Assembly (NCBI RefSeq): GCF_040954835.1
Contig: NC_090697.1
Location: 6,336,501 to 6,400,500, forward strand
Length of the DNA stretch: 64,000 nt
Direction: 5' to 3'
Origin: Lepisosteus oculatus
Taxonomy: Eukaryota > Chordata > Actinopteri > Semionotiformes > Lepisosteidae
The notes beneath the pieces are model-generated. The model did no database searches and was not told the origin of the DNA. It was given only the letters and a program-made list of their open reading frames with translations. Every line of letters starts with the position of its first letter. Position 1 is the first letter of the stretch. Shown here piece after piece: positions 11,101 through 26,100 of the stretch. Both the position numbers and the translations under genes were made by a program.

Positions 11101-14100
11101 AAGTCCTCCTGTTTTCTTGTTGTTTTTTTGGATGGGCACTACATTAGCAATTCTGTAGTTCTTAGTTACTAAGTACTGTACCTGTGTTTAGAGACTGTTG
11201 CAAGAGTTGTGTCAGTGATTTCTAATTAAACTCTCTCATTTCCATGCGTACAATTGGTAAGGTACCATTGGAGATTTATTCATCTTATTGCTTCAATTAT
11301 CTGAAACACTTCCACTTTTTCTGTGCTAATACAATTAAATCCAGAGCTTTGTCCTTCCACTGCCTGAAGCATATTTTTGACTTGACCTGAGTAAAATACA
11401 CATTTAGTAAATCGACCATTTTCCTTTAATTATTTTTAAATGTTTATCCCATTGTCACTGTATTTGTGCCAGATATGTTGTACTACATCCTTGATGGTTT
11501 TTGCTGTTTTATCAATGCAATAACTTTAATATTTATTAAGCCTCCTTTCTCTTAGCCATATTAATATATTTTTGCCTGTGCTTGCAATACTTTGTTTTCG
11601 AAACCTTTCTAATACATCTTTTTTAACTGCCCTGTTGCTCACTTGTTCCTTATTTGTCCAAATGAATACTTTGTAAACACGTATATATGTTTGGACAAAT
11701 TTTGTAATTGTCCTATAATACAGAATACATATTATTTCTATAAAAGTTAAAATGATTATTTCAGGAAACAGGTTCTTGTAATAGTCTTTATAAGATTTTG
11801 AAAAATGGCAGGCTGGGTTTGAGTTGTGATTTTAGTTGATGGGTGGATAAAACAGGTGTTCTATACGAAATACTGTATTTCTAAGGACAATCCTCTTTTC
11901 AATGCCTTTCTCTCGTGTATTTTTTTCTTATGAGCAGTTTGTCACAAATGTGCCATTGTCTCTGTTTGTACATAGTCTTTTGTAACGTAACCTCTGACAG
12001 ATACTGAAATGCCAGATTCAGTATCTGTCCAGGAATTGGTGCTAATTGGAGGAAGGACTGTGTGTTGAAAATGGTTTTGATACTGGATATCAGTTTCACT
12101 CTGACACAGTCTCTTTATGTTTATTCCTGAAAAGAATCACATAAGCAATACACTATCTTTGCTGTGTTCATAATTTGCACATTTTCATTTCAGAGGTTTA
12201 AATACAGACTTACTATTAAACAATTCCAAACCAAGCTACAGTATATACACTTTTGTCATCTAAACATCACATATGAGCATTGTTTGTTAGTGTTTTTTAA
12301 TGTTCCTTCTTGCAGTTTGTATCTTGTAACTATGGCCTGGGAAAGCCAAGGAGATTAGTTCTAATTGCAAAATATTTGATATATCTAAATTATGTTTCCC
12401 AAAGATTTTTTTTAATTACATAAAAATCCAAACATTGATATGCAAAGGTACCACTTATTTTTTCCATTACACCAAGGTGAAGACTGATTTTATCGTTTCC
12501 CTTATACTGTACATGGCAATGGCTTTGAGTACATAGATCACATTGCTGTACACTTTGTTGTTAGAGTAATGTGTGAAACAGATGTTTTCCTGAATTGTAT
12601 TGGGATTTTTTTGTGCCTTGGTCAAGAGAAGCATTGCAATATAGAATTTCTGCTTGTGCACTGCCCCCTTTAATACTGAATTCTTAATTATGCATTATGA
12701 ATTATTTACTATTTACATAAAATTATGCATATTCTATTAGAAATCATAATAAAGGTTTTTTAGTCTTTTAGCCAGAAAGTATCATAAGCCAGCTAATAAT
12801 TATTAACAAATCCTGCTTTGATGCTTGAGAAATATGGTTGCATGAGGCACTAAGCAGTGCTCAGCAGCAAATTAAAAGGTTTTATATTACTTGTCAGCAT
12901 GTAATTATCTGTTACTCAGCAACAAACTAAATTTGAACAATATAATAGATTGCAGAGAAAACTAAATTTTATTTCCTATAATGTATAGATTTTGAACATG
13001 AAACAGTGCAATTTCCTATTACAGTGTTATTTGGTCATGAATATTAATGAAAACACAAGGAATAAGGGGAGGACATAGGGCCTGTGTTTCTCATGTAGTA
13101 TTTTAGTATCTTTGGAGTTTAGGAGCCCAAAGGTTGGGCTTCATTCACCTGCCTAAGAAGTTGATCCAGATATACTGTATAAAGAAACATTTTCTATTTT
13201 CTCTATGAATGAATTCTCTTTGAGTTTCCAGTTGTGATTCCACGTCTTAGCTTCATTACTGAGTACGAAATAGTCACTTCACTTGTCCCTGTCCGTTAGA
13301 ATTGTACAGTATATACCTGGATCTCCTGTCTATCTCCTTTTAGACTGAAGGGATTTAGGGTCCTTCAGCCTGCCTGATGAATTATATAAGCTGGAATGTC
13401 CTCTATGATGAAAATCGTAATGATGAAATGCATGCTGGGAAACGAACTCTCTTCATAAACATCGTGGTAAACAGTTACGTGATCTTCTTTTTTTTTTTTT
13501 TTTTTTTTAGGTTGGTAAAAGACGCCCCCTGGGATGAGGTACCTCTTGCTCATTCTCTCGTTGGCTTTGCTACTGCTTACGACTTCCTGTACGGCGACCT
13601 GAGCAGGTCGCAGCAGGAGCGCTTCCTGCAGGTGATCGCCAACACCTCTAGGTACATGTACGAAAAGTCCTATAACCGGGGCTGGGGGTTCCAGTACCTT
13701 CACAATCACCAGCCAACTAACTGTGTGGCCCTCCTGACTGGAAGCCTCGTTCTCATGAACCAGGGTGAGTGTTCTGGTGGGCTGTGTTCTGTCGAATTGC
13801 TGACTCTGAAGTGTGTTTTCCTTTTCAAAGAAGATATCAAAGAACGCTATCACGCTATCACGCATGCTAGCTTTTGACAAATATGGTGTGGGCAAATCGC
13901 TGGTCGTCTCGGATGACGATGTCGCAGAAAGATGTTGACGGGGATATCAGTTCTGACCATTACTGCAGATTTCATTTGTGATACTTCTGCTAGACATAGA
14001 TATTGTTTTTATTTTTCAGTTATAGACTATATTGGTGTGTTTTTTAATTAACTGTGTTCATCTTTTGTTGAAAGGGTGAAATTAAGAAACCACATATTAA

Positions 14101-17100
14101 ATATATATAGTACGTCATGTTGTTGTACTGTCCAAATTTATATAAAAATTGGAATCCTGCAACAGCACAGATTGTGGCAAAATGTGGCTCATGACACAGT
14201 TCGGTTTTAAGGAAAAACTCTAAAGTTATAGCAGCTGTTTGGATTTTAAAGCCATTCCACGGATTCAGTGAATTCAGTGTGGATTGATTTCCGATTACCA
14301 TTGAATGAATTGCCATTGAATACCATTGATTGGGCGGTGGCTAAATTCCATTCAAGTTTTATAATAATAATAATAAACTTTATTTTATATAGCACCTTTA
14401 AAGGTGGCTTCTCAAAGCGCTTTACAGGATGACAACAACAATAAATAAGAAGAATACACAAGATAAAACACAGTTACAATATATAGAGGAGACCGTGGAT
14501 GGTGGTACTAAGAAAAGCAGAGGGGTGAAGAATGGAACCAGTTATGTAAAGGCTTTTCTGAAGAAGAAGGTTTTGAGGATTTGAAGGAGTTTAGAGAAGG
14601 TGACTCTCTGATATCCTTTGGGAGAGAGTTCCAGAGCTTGGGGGAATAACAGGAGAAGGCCCTGTCACCCATACAATGTAGACGGGCTTGGGGGTAAGGA
14701 GAGCAGAATTAGAAGAGTTTTAGAATCAGTCTGATTGGTGATGCCATTCCCCAATTCCTTACCTGATCTGCTCTGCAGTGGGACTGCTGGTATAGTATAT
14801 AATGGCCTGTTGCACATGGTGGGTGAAGTGGGTTCCCTCTGGTATCTAAAGTACTTTGAGATATTCTGGGGTAAAAATCAGTATTCAATAGAATTATTGC
14901 AATGATGAATGATGAAGCAGGGATCCACATTATCTGTGTCTTGTCTGGATGCCATTCAGAGAACCAAAATCTTTCTCAGTAAATCCTGACTGAAAATTGG
15001 TAGGATCAAGATAATGTATTTATGTGGCAAGTTAATTTTTGCCCAGGCTGCTCACTATTGTTCTGTGGTGAACTTGAGATTTGCTTATTGCCAGGAGAGT
15101 TTTCTTGACATGGTCCTACTGTATCCTACAGGAAGGTTTGCTTTGCTACATTCCCTCACACATAAAGAAGCAAATCTACTGTATTTGTGTTGTATGGGTG
15201 TGGAAGTGGTTGTATGGTTTTGTGTGAAGATTGTCAGGTATGTTCAACAGATGTTTTGTTTGCATTAATAAATGCAAAGAGAAATGTTAGGCCAGAATAT
15301 AATCCATTTTCTGAAGGTCTACTTACACATGTCTATATTGGCAAACAAATATTTTTGGTATTATCAAAAACTGGAATTGTTACCCTAATCCACTAAATGA
15401 AAAGAAACAGTTGTAGAAAATGGAAGTACCAAGTTCCAAATTTCAGCAGTCCTTTTGTTAGACTGTGGTAAAACAGTTTCAGAAGCTAATATAATATAAG
15501 TCTGAATAATGAAAAAAAAAAAATCACTCTAGCCTAGCCTGTCAGATGACTATGTTATGAAATTCTCAGTTAAGCAGTTTTCAGTATGTGGTTAACTTTA
15601 TTTTTCAAAGTGTTGCAAATTCTTTCTTTGAGTAACTTGATAGTCTTGCATCTTTGAACCCCCAATGAGTGTTGAAAATGACTCACTTCACCTTAGACTT
15701 CATTCTTTCTTAACCATTTCTTCTTAACATTTGAATGTTTCTTCTGTACACATTTTAAACACATTTGAACATCAAATAGAAGGCATTGACATTGCATTAC
15801 ATAAATTGGCACCACATCTTAATCATTGCTGATCTCTTTTCCAGATCACACTGTATGTGTTGTATCTCTTTTTATGATCAAAAATCAAGTAGAATGTAAT
15901 TTTACAGACATCTCAGAGGAAGGAATTTAGTAAAATATTATGTAAACCTTTGAAAAATCACTGTAACAGGGGTTGTCACTCAAGCCAGCTACCTGTGTGT
16001 TTGGAGTATCACATTGTGCTCTCCAGTGTTCTGCAGTGCTGTTCTTGATCCATGTAGCGTCATTAAGTCTCAGACCCAATGAATGAAGTTCTTTTGTCCT
16101 TAAAGCAGGGAATCCTACACGCAATGAGACTGGATGTCTGTCAGTATTTGCAGAATCACATAACCAGTTAAGTTGAATTTAAGATTCAGAGGAAACGCGT
16201 CTTCAGCCCATACCACGCAATGTCTTTCAAGGATTATCAGATGTGTGCTTTTCACATCTCTCTAACAGGCGTGAACGCTGTGACCTCTCACAGGAGAGCA
16301 GGGGGGTAGTGTGGAGGCATGCTCCTCCGACCCAGTGGCCTTCAAGCACATTCCCCTGTAGGGAAGATGCAGCACAGCTGGGAGGACCCCTCTTTGCACA
16401 GAGGCTTCTTTGCAGTCTAGCAGGAGACCTGAGGGAGGCCGCTGAGGTCAGCGGGTTTGCCCAAGAGCCGACTGTACATGCCTGGGCAATCCCAAGCCTC
16501 AGACTCTGCTCAATGGTGCTCTTTTGCCTGTGGAGCCACTCAGGAGGCTGTGGTGAGAAGGATTGGATTAAAAATACTCTTCCTTGTCCAGCTGCCTAGA
16601 CTGAATAGTTCTCATGCTTGAATGAGGCTTTTCTTCTCTTCGTGATTTAATGGCAGATCTGTATAAACAAAAACAGCCAAAATTTCTTCCACATTGCAGT
16701 GTTTCCCTCGAATAACCTGATCAGACAGCTGTATCCCCAGAGACGTAGAATCTGAGCTAAAAGAAAACAATGCTTAAAATTGCATAACAGCAGGGAAGTT
16801 ACATTTTTTATGTACTTGAAGAGAGTAAGGCAAGTTCTAAGGAAATGTCTTGTAATGGTAAAAATAGGTTGTAATACCCTTAAATGCAATATACTGTTAA
16901 TTAATGTGGTTAGTCTGGTTTCTGTTTAAACGTTTCTGTGTCAAAAGTCGTGTTAGTCACAAGGTTCATAAATGAAACTATTGTGCTGAAGTTGAGTAAG
17001 CATAAACGCCACATTCCTTCTGTGATTGCTTTGAATCATTCTAAATTTTTCATTTAAAAAATAAGAAATGAAGATCTACAGTTTCTTATAAAGACCTGTA

Positions 17101-20100
17101 ACGTTCAAGAACACTTAAAGCTACATGAACTATGTTGGATCATAGAGCATCAGGAAGGTTATAATCAAGAGGAGAGCAGTAGGTCCATCTAGATCCTTCG
17201 GTTGCTGGAACTTTATTGATTACAGATCTCATTCAGATTCTTCTTCTGCTTCATGTTTCACTTTAAGGATTTTAAATACTTGTTACAAGTCCACTTGTAG
17301 TCTTCTCTGTTCAAGACTAAATTCAGTTTCTTCAGCCTGTCAGTGTAGGATATTCCCTTAAACCAGGGGTCGGCAGACTAAAGCAAGGGCCACTAAAACC
17401 TTGCTGGGCCACTGGAGTGAAATCTGATAAACTAGGTTTATAGGTCGCGTTTCTCCGGGCACATTTCCTCCGCGACCTCTTGCACACACTGCTGAATAAA
17501 CTCCCCGTCCGCGAAGGGTTTGCCAGCTGCTGCTAGAAGCTGTGATACTCGATAACTACCTCGGGTAGCCCCAACATTTTCTACGAATTTTCTCTTGAAC
17601 AGTTTTTGGTGCCCCTGAAGCGACTTTTCCAACTGTTCTAATTTTTCCCTCCATCCGTCTCCTGTGTATTACAAAAACTTTGCTTGATGTTTTGTCTCGC
17701 AGGGCCATTTTTATTGTATTGTCACGGCGATTGTTTCCTGAAAGATAAGACATTCTACATGACCTTTTCTTTCCAGGGGACACAAAAGTACTCTCCTGAC
17801 CACTTGTCGTTGAATTTCTGACCCTCCGCATCAATCTTTCTTTTTTTCAACATGGCAGGAATATCTTACAGTTAGCCTCTTGTAAGTTATGACTTTCAGA
17901 ACCGATTGAAATCATGACCTGCTTTCAAACGAGATAGCAAACACTAGATGTCATTTGCTGAGCCAATCACAGTAGGAGCCACTTCAGAGCCACTGAAGAT
18001 TTTCAATATCTGATGCAAAAGGTGACCCCCGAGATTCAAACAGTGATGAGCTGCGGGCCAGTCAGAAAAGTTCAGCGGGCCGGACTTGGCCCGCGGGCCG
18101 GATTTTGCCGACGCCTACCTTAAACCCTGAAATGTATCTGTTACGACCCCGGGTGTCTAATTGGAAAAGAGGTGTAACATTGAGGTTGGGTTTGGCTGCA
18201 GGTGGGTTTCTGGTGAGGGACTTAGGAAGCGTGACAACAAAAGTAAGGTGCAAAAGTGATTTATTTTTTACAAAGTGAATAAGTTTTTCTTTCACCTCTG
18301 ACGCAGAATACTGGTCTGTTCGTTTCATACCCACTTGTTGACGTCCTCGTACAGGATACTGGTGATCACTGCTTCCCGAAAAAGCCACATCCTGTACCTC
18401 CAGTAGATGATTATGTGTCTTGGGATACTGTTTGGAAGGATAATTGAAAGAATCTCGACCATTGTTGATTAACATGAAGTTTATTCACAGAAATCATTTG
18501 GCTACTTGGAGATGTTAAATAACGGGTCTCCCTGACAAGACTCCCCCAGTTGTGCCCTGTGCCTTCAGGAACACATGATATGGGGGTAGTTTGGGTACAG
18601 ATCTCTTCGGCCTTCTCTATATTTTTAATAATAAACTCCATTTCACTCCAGTGTTTCTCTAGTTGGCAACTCCGCTACAGCAAATGTTCATTTGTGCAGT
18701 AGATTCGACTGGCTAGAATTACCAAACTAAGAGAAGGGTCATTCCGTTCAGGTGCCCCTCCCTGCCCTTTCATGAGTGGGCCCGCACTGTTCCTGAGGAT
18801 TAGCAAAAACAAAATCACTTGTAAAGGCTGAAGAAACTAAATTTATGGTACTGAACATCTGCTGAAGGGGAAAGCATGAAATAGGTAACAGAGGTTTTAA
18901 TTCTGGGCTGAACCTGTTCTAGATGTGTTTGGAAAGGAGAAACCTGATTCTCTTTGACATGGCACAAAGTGTAATAGCACCCTCAGATTTGAGCTTCATT
19001 AGATGAATTCATCATTCAGAATTCGATAAGATATTACGATCTACTGTACATTGGTAGATTTAGCAGCGGTAAGCAGAATTTCATTCTGGTTCCAGATGTT
19101 TTTAGTGAAAAAAATATATTTTCCCCAAAACTGTGTTTATAATTTAGCATGGGAGAATAAACTTTCAGATCAAACACTTCTTTATTAGAAGAGGAAGGTG
19201 TGTACAGCAAAGTGCACCTTTAAAAATAACTGCAGTCATTGAGATGAGCAACCACTTGCAATGATCCTGGATAGAACATTGATTTACTACAACATCATTA
19301 CTGGTGGGAATCACCTTTTACTAACTAGTGTTAAGCACCATTTAAATTTGAATGTTTTTAAATCTGTAATGACCTATAAACATTAAATGGTTTCATAGCC
19401 AAAGAATAGCTTTTTTTCATGTAAAGTGTAAAAGTAAACCCTTAAAAGGCCTTGAGAGAAACCACTTCAACAAGCCTGTTAAAAAAATGCTTACTTTTTT
19501 ACATGCTTACTTTTTTTAGCACAACCGCTGCTCAAGAAATAATACTGAGTCACAATTCACTACTTAAGACTAAAATACTGGCCTGCAGCCCTGGGAGTAA
19601 TTGAATTCCAGCAATTCCTCTACAACATGCCCCTGCACGTTTCTACAAGACAACTGTACAGTTAAGAAAATGCTGTAGATAATAGATTGTTTACTTCTAT
19701 GAATACTGCATAAAGTTTAACAATTAGTGCAGAAGAGCCGTCAAGGTTTAGTGTTGATCATTCCAGCTGCTAAGAGCTTTAAGCCCACAGCATGACCATA
19801 ACAAATCGGGATATATCTCATTATAGTGTTTGAGAATAATTAGGGCCTGTTACTCTTGGGTGCAAACTGATTGTAGGTCTTTTGTGACTCATTATCTTCA
19901 AAGGACTAAAAAAAAGGCTTATTACTGGGCAGTGTGGATTAGGGGCCCGCAGTTGGTTTTGATCTCCAGCTGTGGTTGGTGCAGGTCAATCCAGGACGCT
20001 GGATCCCATATGTTCTGCTGGGTTGCATTAGCGAAGCTTTAAGCCCTCATTTATAGGCTGTACTATTAAATCAGAAAACCTTTCAGACATAAAGATTGGA

Positions 20101-23100
20101 ATGTATTGAAACTGGGGGCAGGGGGAGGAAAGAAACTCGGGCTGAGTTTGTAATGAATTGTCATTACAGACTTGTTACAGTTTTGTGCTAAATGTAAACC
20201 TAAACCTCAGGCTTTGGTTAGGTGTTTTCCAGATTCCACTATAGAACGGCTTTGTCCACACCTTCCACTACGATGACTAGCACTTTATACTGGTGATAAA
20301 AGCAGTAATCCCCTCCTTGCTGGAACAGCCAGATTACATTTAATTACTTTTCGCACTTTGTTTCATTGTCGCCTATAATAAGCATCATTATATTGTGGAA
20401 GAATAGTGCTGGTGGGTGTTGATTTGCAGAAGAGTGCCAAGAAGGGAAAGGAAATTCTGGGTTATAAATCCTGTAGGCCATCCCCGAGGCGATGAGAGGG
20501 CTGCTGCGTAGAGCACGTGTTCTTCAATCATTTGGTTACATGTTTGTACACCTCCTCCCTTAAATGGAACCCAAGGTCAGTGTCCTCCTGGATTGGATGT
20601 GCCCTTTAATATCTTGAATTATCTTGGAAAATATGTACAGTGCAGGCCTGGTTGGGGTTTTGAATTCAAGGGAACCCCTTGGACATCCTGTCTCAGATTC
20701 TGTATTTGTCTGTTTTATAATTATAAAGGTAATATTACTCAGTACACATGTTAGAAAGAAATATCCAGCAACAAACAGAAACTAAAACAACAAGCATTTT
20801 ATTGTCGTTCTTCACAAGTCAGTTTCCCTAGTTGTGGCACACCTAGGATGTAACTGTCTCTTTCTAGGTCTTCTCTAAAATGTCTGCTATCTTGGATAAA
20901 AATTAAGAGTGATTGAACAAGTATATATAAAAAAAAACTCCATGACTTTTTCTGAAGACAGGACCTGGAATGGTTTCCCGGCCTTCCCAAAATATGTCAA
21001 ATAAATAAAAAATAATGAAAAGAATAAATTATGTACTATTTTTTACTGTTGCGTTTCTCTACTGCCAGTCCTAGAGAGGCTTCTTATAATATTAACGGTT
21101 AATGTGTTTTTTCGCACTTTTTTGGTATGTACAGTACAGTACGTAAGAGAAAGAAGTTAAAAACTTAATTAACCTTATAACCACACTATAGAGAGGAGAG
21201 TTTTTAAATCCCCAAATGGTCAGAATTTGCTGAATGACAGCTTTTTCTATGAGCTTTTTCCATAGCCAGTTTGTTTGAAAACAAACAAGAAAAGAAATGT
21301 GTTGTCTTCTTTTTGTTGTCAGCATGTTGTCAGCTTTTTCTGAATGTATTTTCATTGTTGTGTACTTTCCACTGCAAGGCAAAGATACAGTATGTGATCG
21401 TATGTATTTCTGCACTCCAGAAGTGTCTATTTGCCTCAAAATCGGCTTCAGAATTGATTTTTTTTGGCAATATACAATATACGGTATATTCAATCTTAAA
21501 AATTCCTTTTTGTATCTGTTTCCAAAAAAATTCCATTCTGAAGCCGATTTTGTAATTTTTCCTTTATCTAAAGTTCAAGGTTTTGTTTTTTCTGGTAACA
21601 ATCTGTGGAATTCATGCATTGCTCTGTCTGTTTATAAAGTCTTGCGGTGAACAGTACCTTATTCATCTGTTGCTTTATCAGAAAATAATTTCACTGCTGT
21701 TCCAACAAACTCAATGGTTGCAATTAGAGGATATTGGAGATAATTTGCTTAACATTAAAAGCAAAAATTCACGTGTAGTCAGATATGCCCCAGTGTTGTT
21801 GCTCAATTAGTGTTAAAAGTTGATGCAGCCTAATAATATGAGGATGTTTCAAATGTCAGAAATTCCCCACTTAATAAAATTACCCACCATCTGAGTGGTT
21901 ACTACGTTGAGTCTTAGAATTGTATCTGCTGTTGTAGTTCTGGGCATTAAGTGCGACTAATATAAAAAAAGTGGAACAAGTCAGTACCTGGTAATTCCAC
22001 TCGGCAAAACAAAAATAACAAAAACATTTTGGCTGTGGAGCCAAAGTGTGGGCTGGGAAAGACAAAATGTGAGAAGGGGCCTGGGGACGAGTGTGGCTCT
22101 GCAGCTCTCCGGAGCGCTTCGGGGTGAAGGGTAATACACTCTTGGGAGCTTCCCCTGATGTGTTGCCCACACAACACTACACCAATTTATTAAGAAGACA
22201 GTAGATCGCACAAAGTGACCAAGATTATTTTTCCCTGTCGCAGGTTACCTGCAGGAAGCCTACCTGTGGACGAAGCAGGTCCTGGCGATCATGGAAAAGT
22301 CCCTGGTTATGCTGCAGGACATCACCGATGGATCCTTGTATGAGGGGGTGGCCTATGGGACGTACACCAGTAGATCCCTTTTTCAGTACATGTTCCTTGT
22401 ACAGAGGCATTTTGGAATCGGTCACTTTCATCACCCTTGGCTCAAGCAACATTTCGCCTTCCTATACAGAACTATTTTGCCAGGTAAAACACCTTATTGT
22501 TATTATCTCTCTCCTATTTTTATTTTCCTCTGGGATGGTTTGTCAGGTGTTTCTGAGTGGCAAACCTACTACCTGCAGTGATACTGATCTGCATGATTGC
22601 TCATTTGTTCCCCTAATCCATCGTCCTTGAGTGCAGTTGTTAGATGTTAATCAGACTTTACTTGATTTTAATTTGTATTCAAATATGCTTGAAATTCCTT
22701 TAATAACATGAAGAATTTAGTACTTAAACATGCCTCAAGTCTTTGCTTTCTACAGTTTAGGCATCTCCAGTGACAACAGGCAACACTTAACCTTTCTGAT
22801 TGTGCAGGAAATGAGATAATACTGGTTATTTTGCACAGTGGTGGTTGTGCAGATTGGGCATCTTAAGTGGATATCAGAATATGTTCGGCTTTTAAACTTT
22901 TAGGTATTGTTTTAATTGAGGGAGAAGCCTGTTAGAGCCTGTTAATTATAACATAATACATGTGCTTTCCTTCGTTTTTCGGTCAGCACAGTGTTTTCCA
23001 ACAATCCCACTGAATTAAAAACAGAAGTTCCCTGCCTCATTCTAAGTGCTAAATAATGAGCAGGGGTGCGATACACTTTTTATCTGAATATTATTAAAAT

Positions 23101-26100
23101 TATAGTGATAAAGCTATTCAAGTAGGTCATATTCCATTAATTGGACTTAATCCTCCCTACATTTTCAATCACTGGATTTGTCTTGAAGTAAATGTAACTG
23201 CTTACTTCTTTAGCATTTAGATGCCAGTGCATGGTAATCGCAAATATTGAACTTCAAGCATAGCTAATATGTTCTCAGTTGCTGGTGTTATTGAAAGTAA
23301 ATGCCGCAATAATTTTGCCTAATTATTGTAATAGTAATTCCCTAAGACTTAGGGGAATTTAATGACATTTATTACACCACCAAGGTGTAAAATCATATTA
23401 TAGTTAATCTTATAAAACATATAACATATAATATATTATAAAACATCGGAGATGAAATCTGTTGTATAGATTGAATTGTATACAACAAATAAACCGCAGT
23501 TAGCATTGCATAGTTAAAATGTATTTCAGGATACCAGAAGATGCTTTTCCTATGATTGAACATTTTTATATTTTGAAAATTGAGGAAACGTTAGGTACAT
23601 CTGTCTTGCAGTTATTTGGTTTTAACAGGTTCCAATACAGTGTAAGGCAACGTCTGACAGTTCGAAACATTTTTGAGAAGGAATATGCAGTATGCAGAAA
23701 ATCCCTTTGCTCTCCAGCCCACTCTGCTGTAGCTGCTGCCCTTTATTGTGTGGCAAGGACTTATAAATAGCAGGAGAACTTTAAGAAACAAAGAAAAAAA
23801 AAGCAGCAGTTAGACAGTGTTTTAATGTGAAGGTAAAAAGGAAAGGAAAACACCCCCCCACACACACCCCAAAAAATTGACCAAATGAGTTTACTTGCGT
23901 TTTTGCTAATTATAAGGTGTAATAATAATCTATATGTTTGCAAAATGTACATGCTCATAATATTAAAATACTAAAATAGTTACACTGGACTATTGTTTTT
24001 TCTTTATTTGTTCATTAGAAAGCAAACTTAATCCAATTTTCTGTGAACAAATTGTTATGATTTAAAAAACAAAACAAAACAAATAAGAGCACTACCACAG
24101 AAACCCTTTCCCCCTCAGGTCCTCCCACAACAAGAGGCATTCCTCTCTGAGTTTGCTATTCCTAGGACCCCTAAAATAAAAGCAGATCACTGTTGCAGAA
24201 ATACTGTGTAATAAGAACTGGAGTACATCAGCAACCACGTGTCCCAGCAGCCGAGAGCTTCATTTGAATAAGGCCAGTATGGAAACTCCAACACTATGAT
24301 AATGTCTTTTGAACGTCTGTCAGGACACTGTACAAACAAAAATAAAGTCACTCAGCTCATCCAGCTCATTTGGCAGTGGGCAGCAAATCGATCAGAGAAT
24401 CTCATCCAGCTGTGTCCTGAAGGAAGTCAGGGTATTGACTTCAGCAGCTTGGCTTGGTAGCTTACTCCATGCTTTAGATCTATTTGTTTCTGTGCTGTGA
24501 GATGTCAAGAGTGTAAGTAACATTTAATATGTTTGTAGGATTATATTTGTTTAAACAATTGGACAAAGACGAAGAAACAAGTCGTGCAAAACGTAACTAC
24601 ATCAGGACACTTCCAAATAGGTAAAAAGATACCTCCCGGTAAAAGGGACAAGCCTCAAATGATAGCAACAAGAACGATCCACATACACTCTCTGAAGTAA
24701 GATTAAGTGAATGATGAAGACTTTTGAAAGCCAAGTTTATATACTGTCCCAGGTAATATTCCAAGATAATGTTCCGTCACATTCACATCCCCATTCCAAA
24801 CATTAGCAGCTGCTAGTGATTTGTATGAAGCCTCTTAATACAAAAATATACAGGTATATAGAGGAAGCTAATACCTTTGTTTTATCCTTGACACCCAGCT
24901 GATTATGGATTGGGTGTTGCACAACATTGCTCACCAAGGGTTACTATAAGAATGTTAGAAAGGTTACAAACGAGAGAAGGTCATTCAGCCCATCCAACTT
25001 GCTTGGTTGTTAGTAGTTAATTGATCCAACGATCTTCTCCAGTTATTTCTTGCAAGAATCCTGGTTCCTACAACATGGATGGGGAACTGTTTCCATATCC
25101 TTTGAGAAAAGAAGTGCCTCCTGTTCTTGGTATTAATTGCACTTCTACATAGTGTTGTTTTCTGACATCTGGTTTATATTTCACTGTTTGTTCTGAGGAA
25201 GTCCTTTGGGTGGCCTTTGTCAGTGCCCTTGAGAATTTTGACTACTTGTGTCAGGTCCCCTCGTAGTCTTCGCTGTTCAGAAAAAAAGGTCTCAATACCT
25301 TCAGCCTGTCAGTGTAGGACATTACCTTAAGTCCAGAACGGCTTCTAGTTGCTGTTCTCTGCATGGATCCCAGAGCAGCAATATCTTTTCAATAATGTCG
25401 TGATCAAAGTTGTCAATAGTATCCTAAATTAGGTCTACCTAGGACATTATACAATTTGAAGATAACATCACTCGATTTCAATTCTACCGTTAACTATATA
25501 TCCTAACACTTTGTTTTCCTTTGAATTGATTATTCTCATTTCTAGAAGATGTAAATGGCTTGTCAATATAAACACCTAAGTCTTTCATACAGTAAGTCAC
25601 CTTTTCAAGCTCAGGAGTTCCCATTTCGTATTTATAATTAATATTTTAGTACCTGGATTCAATGCCCTGAACTTTCAATTCAATTTCAATTTCAATTTCA
25701 ATTTAATGTCATTAATTGGGTGTTTGCCCAGTCAAGAATTTTATATTAATCATTTCTAATTGTTTCTGCAGCTTCTACGGTGTTTGATTATCATAATTTA
25801 GTATAATTTAAAATCTAGTTTACTAACTATTCTGGATTCAAGTCATGCACTGCAGAACAGAGACATACGTTAAAAATGAAAGTGGAACTGACTGCAGGAC
25901 TGCAGTCTTGAAAAGAGCGAAGACCATCCTTATTAAATATTTCATCTTGAATATGAATTATGATTATGGTTTATGATTATGGAAAACAGGAGTCAGCATG
26001 CCATGTCTTGTCTTGTGAATCTTTCTATTAAATGCCAAGTGATAGTAAAGTACTGCCTGTAACCATGGATCCAGATGTAATTGGAAGATCAGACTCTTGC

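Larger units (their letters stand above)
5125..13510 (+). other. DSE: DSE intron 1 (about 8.4 kb)
   Basis: Runs from donor GTATAT at 5125 to the poly-T/AG acceptor at 13510. It contains the SINE/Penelope composite at 6426-6868 and two CR1-like fragments at about 9990-10215 and 10735-11660. The rest (5125-6420, 6880-9985, 11665-13480) is AT-rich with nothing I can assign. Confidence 0.85.
13765..22243 (+). other. DSE: DSE intron 2 (about 8.5 kb)
   Basis: Holds an L2 3' end (14362-14720), a split CR1-like fragment (17150-17355) and the hAT derivative inserted in it (17364-18117). The sequence from 18139 to 18679 begins TGTTACGA and ends CGCTACA, LTR-like termini, but lacks matching target duplications. 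14725-17140 and 18680-22240 hold nothing I can assign. Confidence 0.85.

Noticed and set aside
13365-13895. 176-codon open frame on the - strand over DSE exon 2
   Set aside because: It is the antisense shadow of a conserved exon and includes a run of lysines from the poly-T tract.
18139-18679. Possible solo LTR (TGTTACGA...CGCTACA) in DSE intron 2
   Set aside because: The ends look right, but no 4-6 bp target duplication flanks them and no second copy occurs in the window, so the boundary choice may be chance.
21420-21560. Inverted pair around AAAATCGGCTTCAGAAT and ATTCTGAAGCCGATTTT
   Set aside because: A real short inverted repeat, but without terminal features, target duplication or a second copy it cannot be called an element.
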